Origin: JAVBMU01 sp031551755
GTDB taxonomy: Bacteria; Actinomycetota; Actinomycetes; Actinomycetales; Cellulomonadaceae
DNA: 5,804 nt
Assembly (NCBI GenBank): GCA_031551755.1
Contig: JAVBNE010000102.1
Span: 1-5,804 of the forward strand
Direction: 5' to 3'
The position numbers and the translations under genes are program-made. This document shows, piece by piece, positions 1 to 5,178 of this stretch. Position 1 is the first letter of the stretch, and each line of letters begins with the position of its first letter. The notes beneath the pieces were generated by a model. It saw only the letters and a program-made list of their open reading frames with translations, ran no database searches and had not been told where the DNA came from.

Positions 1-474
1 AAGCGGGTGCCCATCAAGGTGAAAGGCAAATTCTATAGGACAGTGGTGAGGCCAGCGATGCTCTATGGGACGGAATGCTGGGCAGTCAAGAAGAGTCAGG
101 AACAAAAGATGCAGGTGGCAGAGATGCGCATGCTGCGCTACTTCTGTGGAGTGTCCCGCAAGGACAGGATTAGGAATGACCGCATCAGGGGGAGCCTGGG
201 GGTGGTAGATATACGGGAAACCACCGACTGCGGTGGTTTGGCCATGTGATGAGGCGAGAGGAAATGGACCTGGTAAGGGTGGGACAGGAGCTCAGGGTGG
301 AGGGGAAGCGCCACAGGGGCAGACCTAAGCTGACCTGGGAGCAGGTGATCAGGGGAGATATGAGGGCCTGGGGTATAGACAGGACCCTGGCGCACGATAG
401 GAGGGCCTGGAGGGCTGCGATACGGCGACCCGACCCTGCCGATGGCGGGACAAGGGTTGGAGTTGATTGATTGA
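1..474 (+). pseudogene. RTE-type LINE, C-terminal end of the polyprotein with 3' tail (copy 1, frameshifted)
   Basis: This is the last part of a non-LTR retrotransposon polyprotein, downstream of the reverse-transcriptase catalytic core; the catalytic motifs themselves would lie left of the window. Frame 1 reads from base 1 (KRVPIKVKGKFYRTVVRPAM, then LYGTECWAVKK, VAEMRMLRYFCGVSRKDRIR and GSLGVVDIRE) to 219. This block is characteristic of RTE-clade LINEs in animals and plants. The homologous protein then continues in frame 3 from about 222 (RLRWFGHVMRR, RGRPKLTWEQVIRGDMRAWG, RRPDPADGGTRVGVD) to a stop at 468-470. Against copy 3, about 10 nt are missing near 219-222, which explains the frameshift. 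The element ends in three TTGA units (463-474), the short tandem tail expected of RTE. The copy is dead and is open at its 5' side only because the window begins there. The family-level assignment comes from remembered family motifs, not a search. Confidence 0.88.
463..474 (+). repeat. (TTGA)3 3' tail of LINE copy 1
   Basis: Three TTGA units directly follow the last sense codons. The stop codon TGA (468-470) lies inside the repeat, so this LINE has essentially no 3' untranslated region. Copy 2 ends in an equivalent but mutated tail (TTGATTGACTGATTGAC on its sense strand), which fixes the 3' end of the family. Confidence 0.8.
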
Positions 475-743
475 ATGTGACAGCATTGTGTGCATGGTTT
501 GAAATTCCTTCCATGATGAAGAACAACTAGCAAACTACAGTATTGGACAAATACTACACCTGATAAGCCATCGATTACAGGCGCATAAATAGAATTAATA
601 TAAATCGTAACAATTGAAAGTGTTTTCTATCCTTTTGCTATTTGCACAGCTATACTTGGCATTTCTTTGAGAAGAGGGCCATTCACTTTTGGCTACTTCA
701 CCTTTTAAGGAACCTTGACGCGATTGTTGGACACGCGGCGATC

Positions 744-754
744 ATGATGCCACT
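744..754. repeat. Target-site duplication, 3' side of LINE copy 2
   Basis: ATGATGCCACT here matches ATGGTGCCACT at 1058-1068 with one mismatch. The two repeats sit exactly against the 3' tail and the 5' truncation point of the minus-strand LINE piece between them, as expected for target-primed reverse transcription. Confidence 0.62.
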
Positions 755-1057
755 GTCAATCAGTCAATCAACTCTAGCCCTTACCCCGCCAGCGGCAAGG
801 TCGGGTTGACGAATCGTCGTCTTCCTTGTCCTCCTATCCTGCGCCAGGGTCCCCTCTATCAAAAGGGCGCTCAAATTCGCCCGTATAGTTCCCAGGTCAG
901 TTTCGGCCTACCCCCCTGGATACCCCCGACTAGGTCCTGGTCATCCCGCCTCATCACATGGTCAAACCACGGTAGTCGATATTCCTTCGTCTTATCCCTT
1001 TTATCCGCCACCCCCGGGCTCGTTCTTATATAGTCGTTCCTAATCCTGCCCTTTCGA
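755..1057 (-). pseudogene. RTE-type LINE fragment, 5'-truncated (copy 2)
   Basis: Read on the minus strand, this is a diverged relative of the last 300 bases of copy 1. Translated pieces include RKGRIRNDYIR, PGVADKRDKTKEYRLPWF, DHVMRRDDQDLVGGI and GRPKLTWE, matching the copy 1 and copy 3 proteins in order. Between GGI and RPKLTWE it lacks several residues present in copy 1 (EGKRHR), and after LTWE the frame breaks up. The 3' end (755-800) aligns with copy 1 through the CCCGACC, GGCGGG and GTTGATTGA segments and ends in GATTGACTGATTGAC. Homology to the other copies stops abruptly at about 1057, where an 11-bp direct repeat of the far flank begins. This is a typical 5'-truncated, long-dead insertion. 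It lies tail-to-tail with copy 1, 280 bases apart. Confidence 0.85.
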
Positions 1058-1068
1058 ATGGTGCCACT
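1058..1068. repeat. Target-site duplication, 5' side of LINE copy 2
   Basis: ATGGTGCCACT, the partner of 744-754 with one difference. It begins where LINE homology ends. Confidence 0.62.
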
Positions 1069-1259
1069 AATCCCTTGGAAAAAAAACAACATACATGTGG
1101 TGCTCCAAATACTGCGATAGGATAGCGCAGAAACCGCCAGAGACATTACACAACTGATTGAGCATCTATGGCCCAACACAAATTGTCACACTGTCGGATG
1201 CCATCAGGCAAACCATTCAAAACCCTCGTATGCACACATAGATTCGCCGTCCGTGGACC

Positions 1260-1484
1260 GGCCTCAGTGGTGCAGTGGTTAGCGCGCTTGGTCATTGTGT
1301 TTGTTATCACAGGTCGGCGGTTTCTTTAGGGTGAGAGGGGAAACCTCCCCGTGTGGTGCATACGATGTTGCCTGCACGTCAAAGAACCCCTTCCACGTGG
1401 AATAAAATATATGCGTGGATTGGCAAAATTCCCAGGAACTCAGCCGTTACGTTACGTTAAATAACCAAAATAACCCAAATAACC
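1260..1484 (+). mobile_element. tRNA-derived SINE, family 1, copy A (internally deleted)
   Basis: A short non-coding retroelement. It starts with a tRNA-like head containing a good Pol III box A (TGGTGCAGTGGTT, 1268-1280). Compared with copy D it lacks 17 bases that contain the whole box B; the gap lies between two AGGT tetramers, leaving one AGGT at 1311-1314. A second gap of about 38 bases lies between ACCTC and CCCGTGTGG (around 1345-1350). The body then follows copies C and D: a 27-base core at 1352-1378, AAAGAACCCCTTCCACGTGG (1380-1399), AATAAAATATA, and the end ACGTTAAATAACC (1454-1466), continued by AAAATAACCCAAATAACC. I saw no convincing target-site duplication. It is the only family 1 copy with a clear box A. 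The SINE class follows from the promoter and the multicopy structure; I do not recognise the named family. Confidence 0.8.
1268..1280 (+). promoter_or_regulatory. Pol III box A of SINE family 1, copy A
   Basis: TGGTGCAGTGGTT matches the tRNA internal promoter box A consensus (TRGYNNARNNGG). Its box B partner is deleted in this copy, so the promoter is probably dead. Confidence 0.65.
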
Positions 1485-1514
1485 GACAAGTCCCCTGTGG
1501 GGAAGCGTGGTTTC

Positions 1515-1682
1515 ACCTCCACTTAGTGGATTCGCACCTGATCAAGGTCGTTGGTTCCTTCCTTTAGGGCGAAGGTGAAAGCTCAAGTGCGCCTGACGTC
1601 GGATGACGACGACAGTGCCTGCACGCCAAAGATCCCTGTCTGCCTTGGAAACAACGTGTAGATCGGATGATACGTTCAATAT
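1515..1682 (+). mobile_element. Highly degenerate SINE family 1, copy B
   Basis: Alignable by eye to copy D over its whole length but heavily mutated. Matching landmarks in order are: GATTCGCACCTGATCAAGGTCG (decayed box B region, where D has GGTTCGATCCTGACCAAGGTCG), TTTAGGGCGAAGG, CTCAAGTGCGCCTGACGTCG, TGCCTGCACGCCAAAGATCC, CCTTGGAAACAACGTGTAGATCGG and the end TACGTTCAATA (where D has GACGTTAAATA). It lies about 30 bases after copy A in the same orientation, so the two could be read as one composite. Family membership is inferred from collinear landmarks only; the exact ends are uncertain. Confidence 0.6.
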
Positions 1683-2255
1683 CCTGGCCTCTACCTGCTC
1701 TGATAGCTGTATTGTAGCCTGAAATGGGTTAGATCATGGCTCAGTACGTCTTCCTTATGCCTGTGATCGAGGTCAGAGGCATCCTCGTTGATGGTGTCCA
1801 TTTGTAGATGAAAGTGTTCATTCCTCTCCTTGCGGTAATCATTCCCACGGATTAGCTCTAGGGGAGGGCTGGCTATGGTTTACCAGGGGAGGGAATCGTT
1901 GACATGACTGGACAAATACATGAATAATTATCAAGACTGTTATGTCAATAAGGCCTTTTGGCTCAACGTCAGATCGAATTAGAGCGCGTCTGCTGAATAT
2001 CGCGAAATGTTGCGCTGCTTTTTAAGCCGCCCTAGGTAGTTAACGTGCCTGGCCACTGTATTTGGAGTCCACTGTTGCCAAATGTAGCATCTTGGGTGCT
2101 ATTATTTCATCTTTCTTCTTTTTTGGCATCTTCTTAATTAACTTCTCCTGAAGAAATCTTCCAATTTCATGCATTATTAATCGTATTCATCCTGGTCCAA
2201 GCTTAGCCAAATCTGCATTAAAATTTGTTTCTTGCATTGTAAAACTGATGCACAC
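1683..2255. other. Unassigned spacer, no gene seen
   Basis: AT-rich sequence without a convincing reading frame, promoter or recognisable repeat. A pyrimidine-rich stretch at about 2100-2130 includes a run of six T. Stops occur in every frame. Confidence 0.5.
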
Positions 2256-2637
2256 AATCGCCGCTTACCATGTCCGCCTGTCCTGTGTCAGGGTCTCCTC
2301 TATCCCAAGGACCCTCAAATCTGCTCGTATCACCTGCTCTCAGGTCACTTTCAGTCTACCCCTTTCTCGCCTACCCTCCTCTCTATGCCCCTTTATAGCC
2401 CTGACGAGGTCCTCCTCATCCTGCCTCATCACATGGCCAAACCACCGCAGTCGATGATCTCGTATCTTATCCCTTAAATCCGCCACCCCCAAGCTACCCC
2501 TTATGTAGTCGTTCCTAATTCTGCCCTTTCGGGAGACCCTACTCAGGTATCGCCGCATGCGCAACGCAGCTACCTGCATCGTATGTTCCTGGCTTTTCTT
2601 CACCGCCCAGCATTCCGTCCCATAAGCAGTGCTGGCA
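2256..2637 (-). pseudogene. RTE-type LINE fragment (copy 3), nonsense-mutated and lacking the 3' tail
   Basis: The minus-strand frame reads YGTECWAVKKSQEH, VAALRMRRYLSRVSRKGRIR, NDYIRGSLGVADLRDKIRDH, RLRWFGHVMRQDEEDLVRAI and RERGRLKVT. It is collinear with copy 1 and lacks the 10-nt deletion seen there. It stops at TGA (2340-2342) where copy 1 has the tryptophan codon TGG of KLTWEQV. Homology continues past the stop (GACCCTG..CA.GA.AGG) to about 2256, but the last roughly 55 bases of the family, including the TTGA tail, are absent. The 5' side ends near 2637, within a segment with three GCATTCC repeats (2609-2646). No target-site duplication was found. Losing the 3' end is not expected from normal LINE insertion, so this end was probably removed later. 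No functional product. Confidence 0.87.
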
Positions 2638-3066
2638 TTCCGGAGCATTCCAGAGTCATGGGGATATTGATGCCGATGCCACCCACAGAGTTAGAGCAGG
2701 ACGTTGTGCTAAGCATGTGGTGCCAGTGAGTAAGCTAACCTGGCACCATATGGTGAACCTGATGGCAGAGGCCTACGTTTATTATTCAGGAGCTTTTCAT
2801 TTCATGCCAGTAATTTTAAAATTAAAATGAATGGTGAAGAACTGTTCGGTAGGTGACGACGCAATCATTATTAAACCAGTTGTTGTGATTTTATCCATTA
2901 GTTTTCAGTTAAGGCTTTGGAATGTAGTATAGGTGTCATTAGAACCAGGATAAGGCTTACAGGACGGTCATAAAACTTGTTAGCAGCGCTTTCATGACGA
3001 TGGCATCCTAAATGACATCTGTGAAGGAATTTGTCTAGCACCCAATTTCTTAAAACAGCACCTTTT
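2638..3066. other. Unassigned spacer, no gene seen
   Basis: No coding region is supported; a 63-codon minus-strand frame at 2898-3089 resembles nothing I recognise and runs into a SINE. The only structured element is the inverted repeat at 2714-2752. Confidence 0.5.
2714..2752. repeat. 13-bp-arm inverted repeat (hairpin potential)
   Basis: CATGTGGTGCCAG (2714-2726) and CTGGCACCATATG (2740-2752) are reverse complements except for one position that would be a G-T wobble in RNA. The loop is 13 bases. The inner nine pairs (TGGTGCCAG/CTGGCACCA) are perfect. The function is unknown; it is in no recognised gene or repeat. Confidence 0.75.
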
Positions 3067-3085
3067 TTCAATGCTACTAGCACCA
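3067..3085. repeat. Target-site duplication, 3' side of SINE copy E
   Basis: 19 bases, TTCAATGC-T-ACTAGCACCA, matching 3321-3339 with a single T/C difference. They bracket the minus-strand SINE exactly, proving that it is a discrete retrotransposition event with defined ends. Confidence 0.92.
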
Positions 3086-3194
3086 ACAACTCCTATTTAC
3101 GTCCCTTTTTCCCGCTGTGCAGGGTGCGGACGGGTGACTGTTGGCCGAGTGATTGAAGGCCGCCTCTCCAGGGCAACTGCCCCCAGTATTTAAG

Positions 3195-3241
3195 CCGGCA
3201 GGGTTTTTTGTCGAGCACCAGGAATCGAAAAACCCCACCGG
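3195..3241 (-). other. Conserved hairpin in SINE family 2 body (copy E)
   Basis: On the sense strand CCGGTGGGGTTTTTCGA (3225-3241) can pair with TCGACAAAAAACCCTGCCGG (3195-3214) around a 10-base loop, with a small bulge and G-T pairs. The same arms are kept in copy F (5133-5149 and 5160-5178), where one G-T-type position is a Watson-Crick pair. Confidence 0.7.
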
Positions 3242-3250
3242 CACCGACGC

Positions 3251-3261
3251 GGGCTCGAACC
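3251..3261 (-). promoter_or_regulatory. Pol III box B of SINE copy E
   Basis: GGTTCGAGCCC on the minus strand fits the tRNA box B consensus GGTTCGANTCC with one difference. Confidence 0.8.
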
Positions 3262-3297
3262 AACCACCTGCAGCGTACGCCACAAGATGGTCGGCGA

Positions 3298-3310
3298 GCC
3301 CACTAGGCCA
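3298..3310 (-). promoter_or_regulatory. Pol III box A of SINE copy E
   Basis: TGGCCTAGTGGGC on the minus strand, starting 11 bases inside the element, as in a tRNA. It is paired with box B 36 bases downstream, a normal spacing. Confidence 0.78.
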
Positions 3311-3320
3311 CTGGGACCTC

Positions 3321-3339
3321 TTCAATGCCACTAGCACCA
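3321..3339. repeat. Target-site duplication, 5' side of SINE copy E
   Basis: 19 bases, TTCAATGC-C-ACTAGCACCA, the partner of 3067-3085 with one difference. One change in 19 bases suggests a moderately old insertion. Confidence 0.92.
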
Positions 3340-3359
3340 TCTGAAAAAATTGTCTGGCA

Positions 3360-3630
3360 ACACTTGGAGTTGTTGGAGGCACAGGTTCGAACCTGAATGG
3401 GGTAGGTGTTGTGACTGGTGTCTATAGTGAGAGGGAAACGTCAAGTTCACTTTACGTTGGATGGGAAGTAAAGCTGTGATCCCATGTGGTGCATACGATG
3501 TTGCCTGCACGAAACCCTTTCCACTTGGAAAAAAATATACTCTACGTGTGGATCGGCCCAGGAACTCACCCTCCCCCTGGCGTCGGTAAATGGCCATCCC
3601 AAGCAACTGATACGCCCACGTTAAATAATC
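3360..3630 (+). mobile_element. tRNA-derived SINE, family 1, copy C
   Basis: Contains a perfect box B core (GGTTCGAACC, 3384-3393) preceded by TTGGAGTTGTTGGAGGCACA, similar to the TTGGAGTCTGTTATCACA before box B in copy D. Downstream are AGTGAGAGGGAAACGTCAAG, TTGGATGGGAAGTAAAGC, the 27-base core at 3485-3511 (identical to copy A), AAACCCTTTCCACTTGG, AAAATATA, GTGTGGATCGGCCCAGGAAC, CCCCCTGGCGTCGGT and the end CACGTTAAATAA (3618-3629). No clear box A lies upstream, so the head is truncated or decayed. It starts about 20 bases beyond the target-site duplication of copy E. No duplication of its own was found. Confidence 0.78.
3384..3393 (+). promoter_or_regulatory. Pol III box B of SINE copy C
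   Basis: GGTTCGAACC fits the box B consensus, but no matching box A is recognisable at normal spacing upstream. Confidence 0.65.
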
Positions 3631-4108
3631 GATCCTCTACCTTTTAAGGCCACTTCGAATATTTCGACCCGACAGGCCAGGGGGAAATTTCCTCATCATC
3701 CTCAATGGCCAGTAGTCCGCCCCTGAGTAACTCCACTCCGTACTTCAATGTTTCAGAATTGAAAATGAAGCAGTTTGTTAGGCAGACAGCAACGCTTGGT
3801 CACGAACTCGGAACTGGGTCGGTAGTGTCATTAACCTAGCGGCAAATAACTATTTCTGTTTTTGGGTGGTTTTTGTAATCGATCCTCGAAAATGGTCTCA
3901 CGACATCATAAAACTAGAGCTTTAATAACGTTCACAGTGTTCACAGTTACAGGTTTTAATCAGTAATGATTCTATTGCACCTAAGGCTATCGAATCATTG
4001 CAACGTCAGGAGGCGAGTTCCCATACAGAGACATTTTGACATTTTACAGTTGTTACAGAAATATAGTTTCCTTGCAGAGGATAAATCTGTACTTCCTCAT
4101 AGACGAAA
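3631..4108. other. Unassigned spacer, no gene seen
   Basis: No supported gene. It contains a perfect two-copy tandem of GTTCACAGT (3930-3947) and two occurrences of AATCGATCCT, one at the left margin (3627-3636) and one near 3878. Open frames entering from 3966 onward cross into the SINE at 4109 and are not conserved coding sequence. Confidence 0.5.
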
Positions 4109-4143
4109 AGCGTACTCTTCCAATGTTGGAGTCTGTTATCACA

Positions 4144-4153
4144 GGTTCGATCC
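4144..4153 (+). promoter_or_regulatory. Pol III box B of SINE copy D
   Basis: GGTTCGATCC is an exact match to the box B consensus core. This is the 17-base region missing from copy A. Confidence 0.75.
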
Positions 4154-4318
4154 TGACCAAGGTCGGCGGTTTCCTTGGGGTGGGAAGAAAACCTCAAGTG
4201 CGCCTTCCGTCGGATGGGAAGGAAAGCCGTGGTCCCGTGTGGTGCATACGATGTTGTCTGCACGTAAAAGAACCCCTTCCACATGGAGTAAAATATACGT
4301 GAGGATCTCACCCCCTGG

Positions 4319-4338
4319 CGTCGGTCAATATACCGACG
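4319..4338 (+). other. Terminal hairpin of SINE family 1 (copy D)
   Basis: CGTCGGT (4319-4325) and ACCGACG (4332-4338) form a perfect 7-bp stem around a six-base loop, immediately before the 3' end motif TTAAATAACC. Copy C keeps the first arm (GGCGTCGGT) but not a clear second arm; copy A has a rearranged end. Confidence 0.7.
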
Positions 4339-4363
4339 TTAAATAACCAAACAAAGAAACTAA

Positions 4364-4410
4364 TTTGAAAACTGCATTTGAAAACTGCAAAACTGTATTT
4401 GAAAACTGCA
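4364..4410. repeat. Three-copy tandem repeat TTTGAAAACTGCA beside SINE copy D
   Basis: Identical 13-base units at 4364-4376, 4377-4389 and 4398-4410, with an 8-base partial unit (AAACTGTA) between the second and third. It begins about 12 bases after the SINE end and may be a replication-slippage product or a local minisatellite seed. Confidence 0.88.
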
Positions 4411-5059
4411 ACTTGGTTAGGTAATTTATTCTATATGCAGTATTGCTAGACTTTTTGTTTTTCAAGAATACAAAATACGCTAAAAAGAAAGGAGTATTGT
4501 AGAAAGTTCTACCCGGTCCTGCACAGTGCTGAACTTGTCAACCGTAGTTGAACCACCAAGCCATGTTGAGAAATTGACATACGTTGAACGATATGTATTG
4601 ATAATATTTCCTGGAAGGGTGTCAAAATCCTTTTAGACCCCTCGTAACTGCCGGAAGGTTGAAGTGCGTTGCATATGCGGCTCACGCAAGGTGTACCTAA
4701 TGATTAACATAATAAATACACGATGTTTAGAATCGCCGAAGATGTCAAGATTAAAATTGACTGAGTCATTAACTATTTTGGACCATGATGGCCCCCATGT
4801 ACCTGTACGCAATTGTGATGGTGAACCATTAGGGAATATTTGAGGTCGGCATCATTTTCTATTAATGTTTCGGTGGATGATAACCTTCAATAGTTTGCTT
4901 TGTAATAAGCGGTCGGGAATTGATGGTTTGCCGTCCTCTATTCTAGGGTGTTTATCGTGGTGCTTGTGATTTTTTGAGTGAAACCTGGGGTCTTTTGAAA
5001 CTTAACCCCAAGTGTATCATGGTTCTAAGGCGGGTTCCATTGTTGTTAATATAAATTTG
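4411..5059. other. Unassigned spacer, no gene seen
   Basis: AT-rich, with stop codons throughout all frames. A short inverted pair, TGGGGT (4986-4991) and ACCCCA (5005-5010), is the only structure seen and is weak. Confidence 0.5.
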
Positions 5060-5075
5060 TAACTCGGTTGTGTAT
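5060..5075. repeat. Target-site duplication, 5' side of SINE copy F
   Basis: TAACTCGGTTGTGTAT matches TAACTCGAATGTGTAT at 5291-5306 with two adjacent differences. It directly precedes the start of the element at GAGGTCCC. Confidence 0.85.
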
Positions 5076-5086
5076 AGAGGTCCCAG

Positions 5087-5099
5087 TGGCCTAGCGGGT
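5087..5099 (+). promoter_or_regulatory. Pol III box A of SINE copy F
   Basis: TGGCCTAGCGGGT sits at the same distance from the element start as in copy E. Box B is absent. Confidence 0.65.
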
Positions 5100-5132
5100 T
5101 CGCCGACCAACTTGAGGCGTAGGCTAGGCCGG

Positions 5133-5178
5133 CCGGCGGGGTTTTTCGACTCCTGGTGCTCGACAAAAAACCCTGCCG
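5133..5178 (+). other. Conserved hairpin in SINE family 2 body (copy F)
   Basis: CCGGCGGGGTTTTTCGA (5133-5149) faces TCGACAAAAAACCCTGCCG (5160-5178) around a 10-base loop, equivalent to the hairpin in copy E. Confidence 0.7.

Larger units (their letters stand above)
3086..3320 (-). mobile_element. tRNA-derived SINE, family 2, copy E (full length, 235 bp)
   Basis: A complete SINE bounded by a 19-bp target-site duplication. On its sense (minus) strand it begins GAGGTCCCAGTGGCCTAGTG. Box A is TGGCCTAGTGGGC (3298-3310) and box B GGTTCGAGCCC (3251-3261), 36 bases apart, both close to consensus. Then comes a body with a long imperfect hairpin (3195-3241) that contains T5, a segment reading GGCAGTTGCCCTGGAGAGGC and ATCACTCGGCCAACAGTCAC, and a 3' end GGGACGTAAATAGGAGTTGT. 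There is no poly-A tail. A second copy, F, shares nearly the whole body on the opposite strand. It is transcribed by Pol III and moved by a LINE enzyme from elsewhere (established for SINEs generally). I do not recognise a named family. Confidence 0.9.
4109..4352 (+). mobile_element. tRNA-derived SINE, family 1, copy D (best-preserved body)
   Basis: The least deleted family 1 copy. Box B is GGTTCGATCC (4144-4153). Then follow CTGACCAAGGTCGGCGG, TTCCTTGGGGTGGGAAG, ACCTCAAGTGCGCC, CCGTCGGATGGGAAGGAAAG, the 27-base core at 4238-4264 (one change from A and C), AAAGAACCCCTTCCACATGG, AGTAAAATATACGTG, CCCCCTGGCG, a terminal hairpin (4319-4338) and the end GACGTTAAATAACC (4335-4348). Upstream, AGCGTACTCTTCCAATGTTGG resembles the post-box-A head of copy A, so the start is put near 4109, but box A itself is not recognisable and the true 5' end is uncertain. 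No poly-A tail; a small tandem repeat follows from 4364. Confidence 0.8.

Noticed and set aside
138..533. Long proline- and serine-rich minus-strand frames opposite LINE copy 1.
   Set aside because: They are shadows: the plus strand carries the recognisable RTE protein, and the minus-strand frames match no motif.
1060..1110. TGTGGTGC near 1095 as another SINE family 1 core.
   Set aside because: Only eight bases match and no other landmark of the family lies around it.
3249..3320. A functional tRNA gene on the minus strand, because boxes A and B are close to consensus.
   Set aside because: The 5' segment does not form an acceptor stem with sequence after box B, there is no clean anticodon arm, and the segment belongs to a longer repeated element with a T5 run only further on.
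3153..3382. Plus- and minus-strand frames across SINE copy E (3153-3344 and 3077-3382).
   Set aside because: They lie within or across a non-coding SINE bounded by target-site duplications.
3331..4311. Two minus-strand frames (3331-3606 and 4006-4311) encode similar peptides, both with TSYAPHG and a following LLPI/FLPI-RK segment, as if a conserved protein family.
   Set aside because: Both are the antisense of SINE family 1 copies C and D; the peptide similarity follows from the shared repeat DNA, and similarity stops at the SINE edges.
4036..4346. Plus-strand frames at 3966-4346 and 4036-4302 as coding sequence.
   Set aside because: They are mostly made of SINE copy D and unrelated spacer, with no protein motif and no counterpart outside the repeat.
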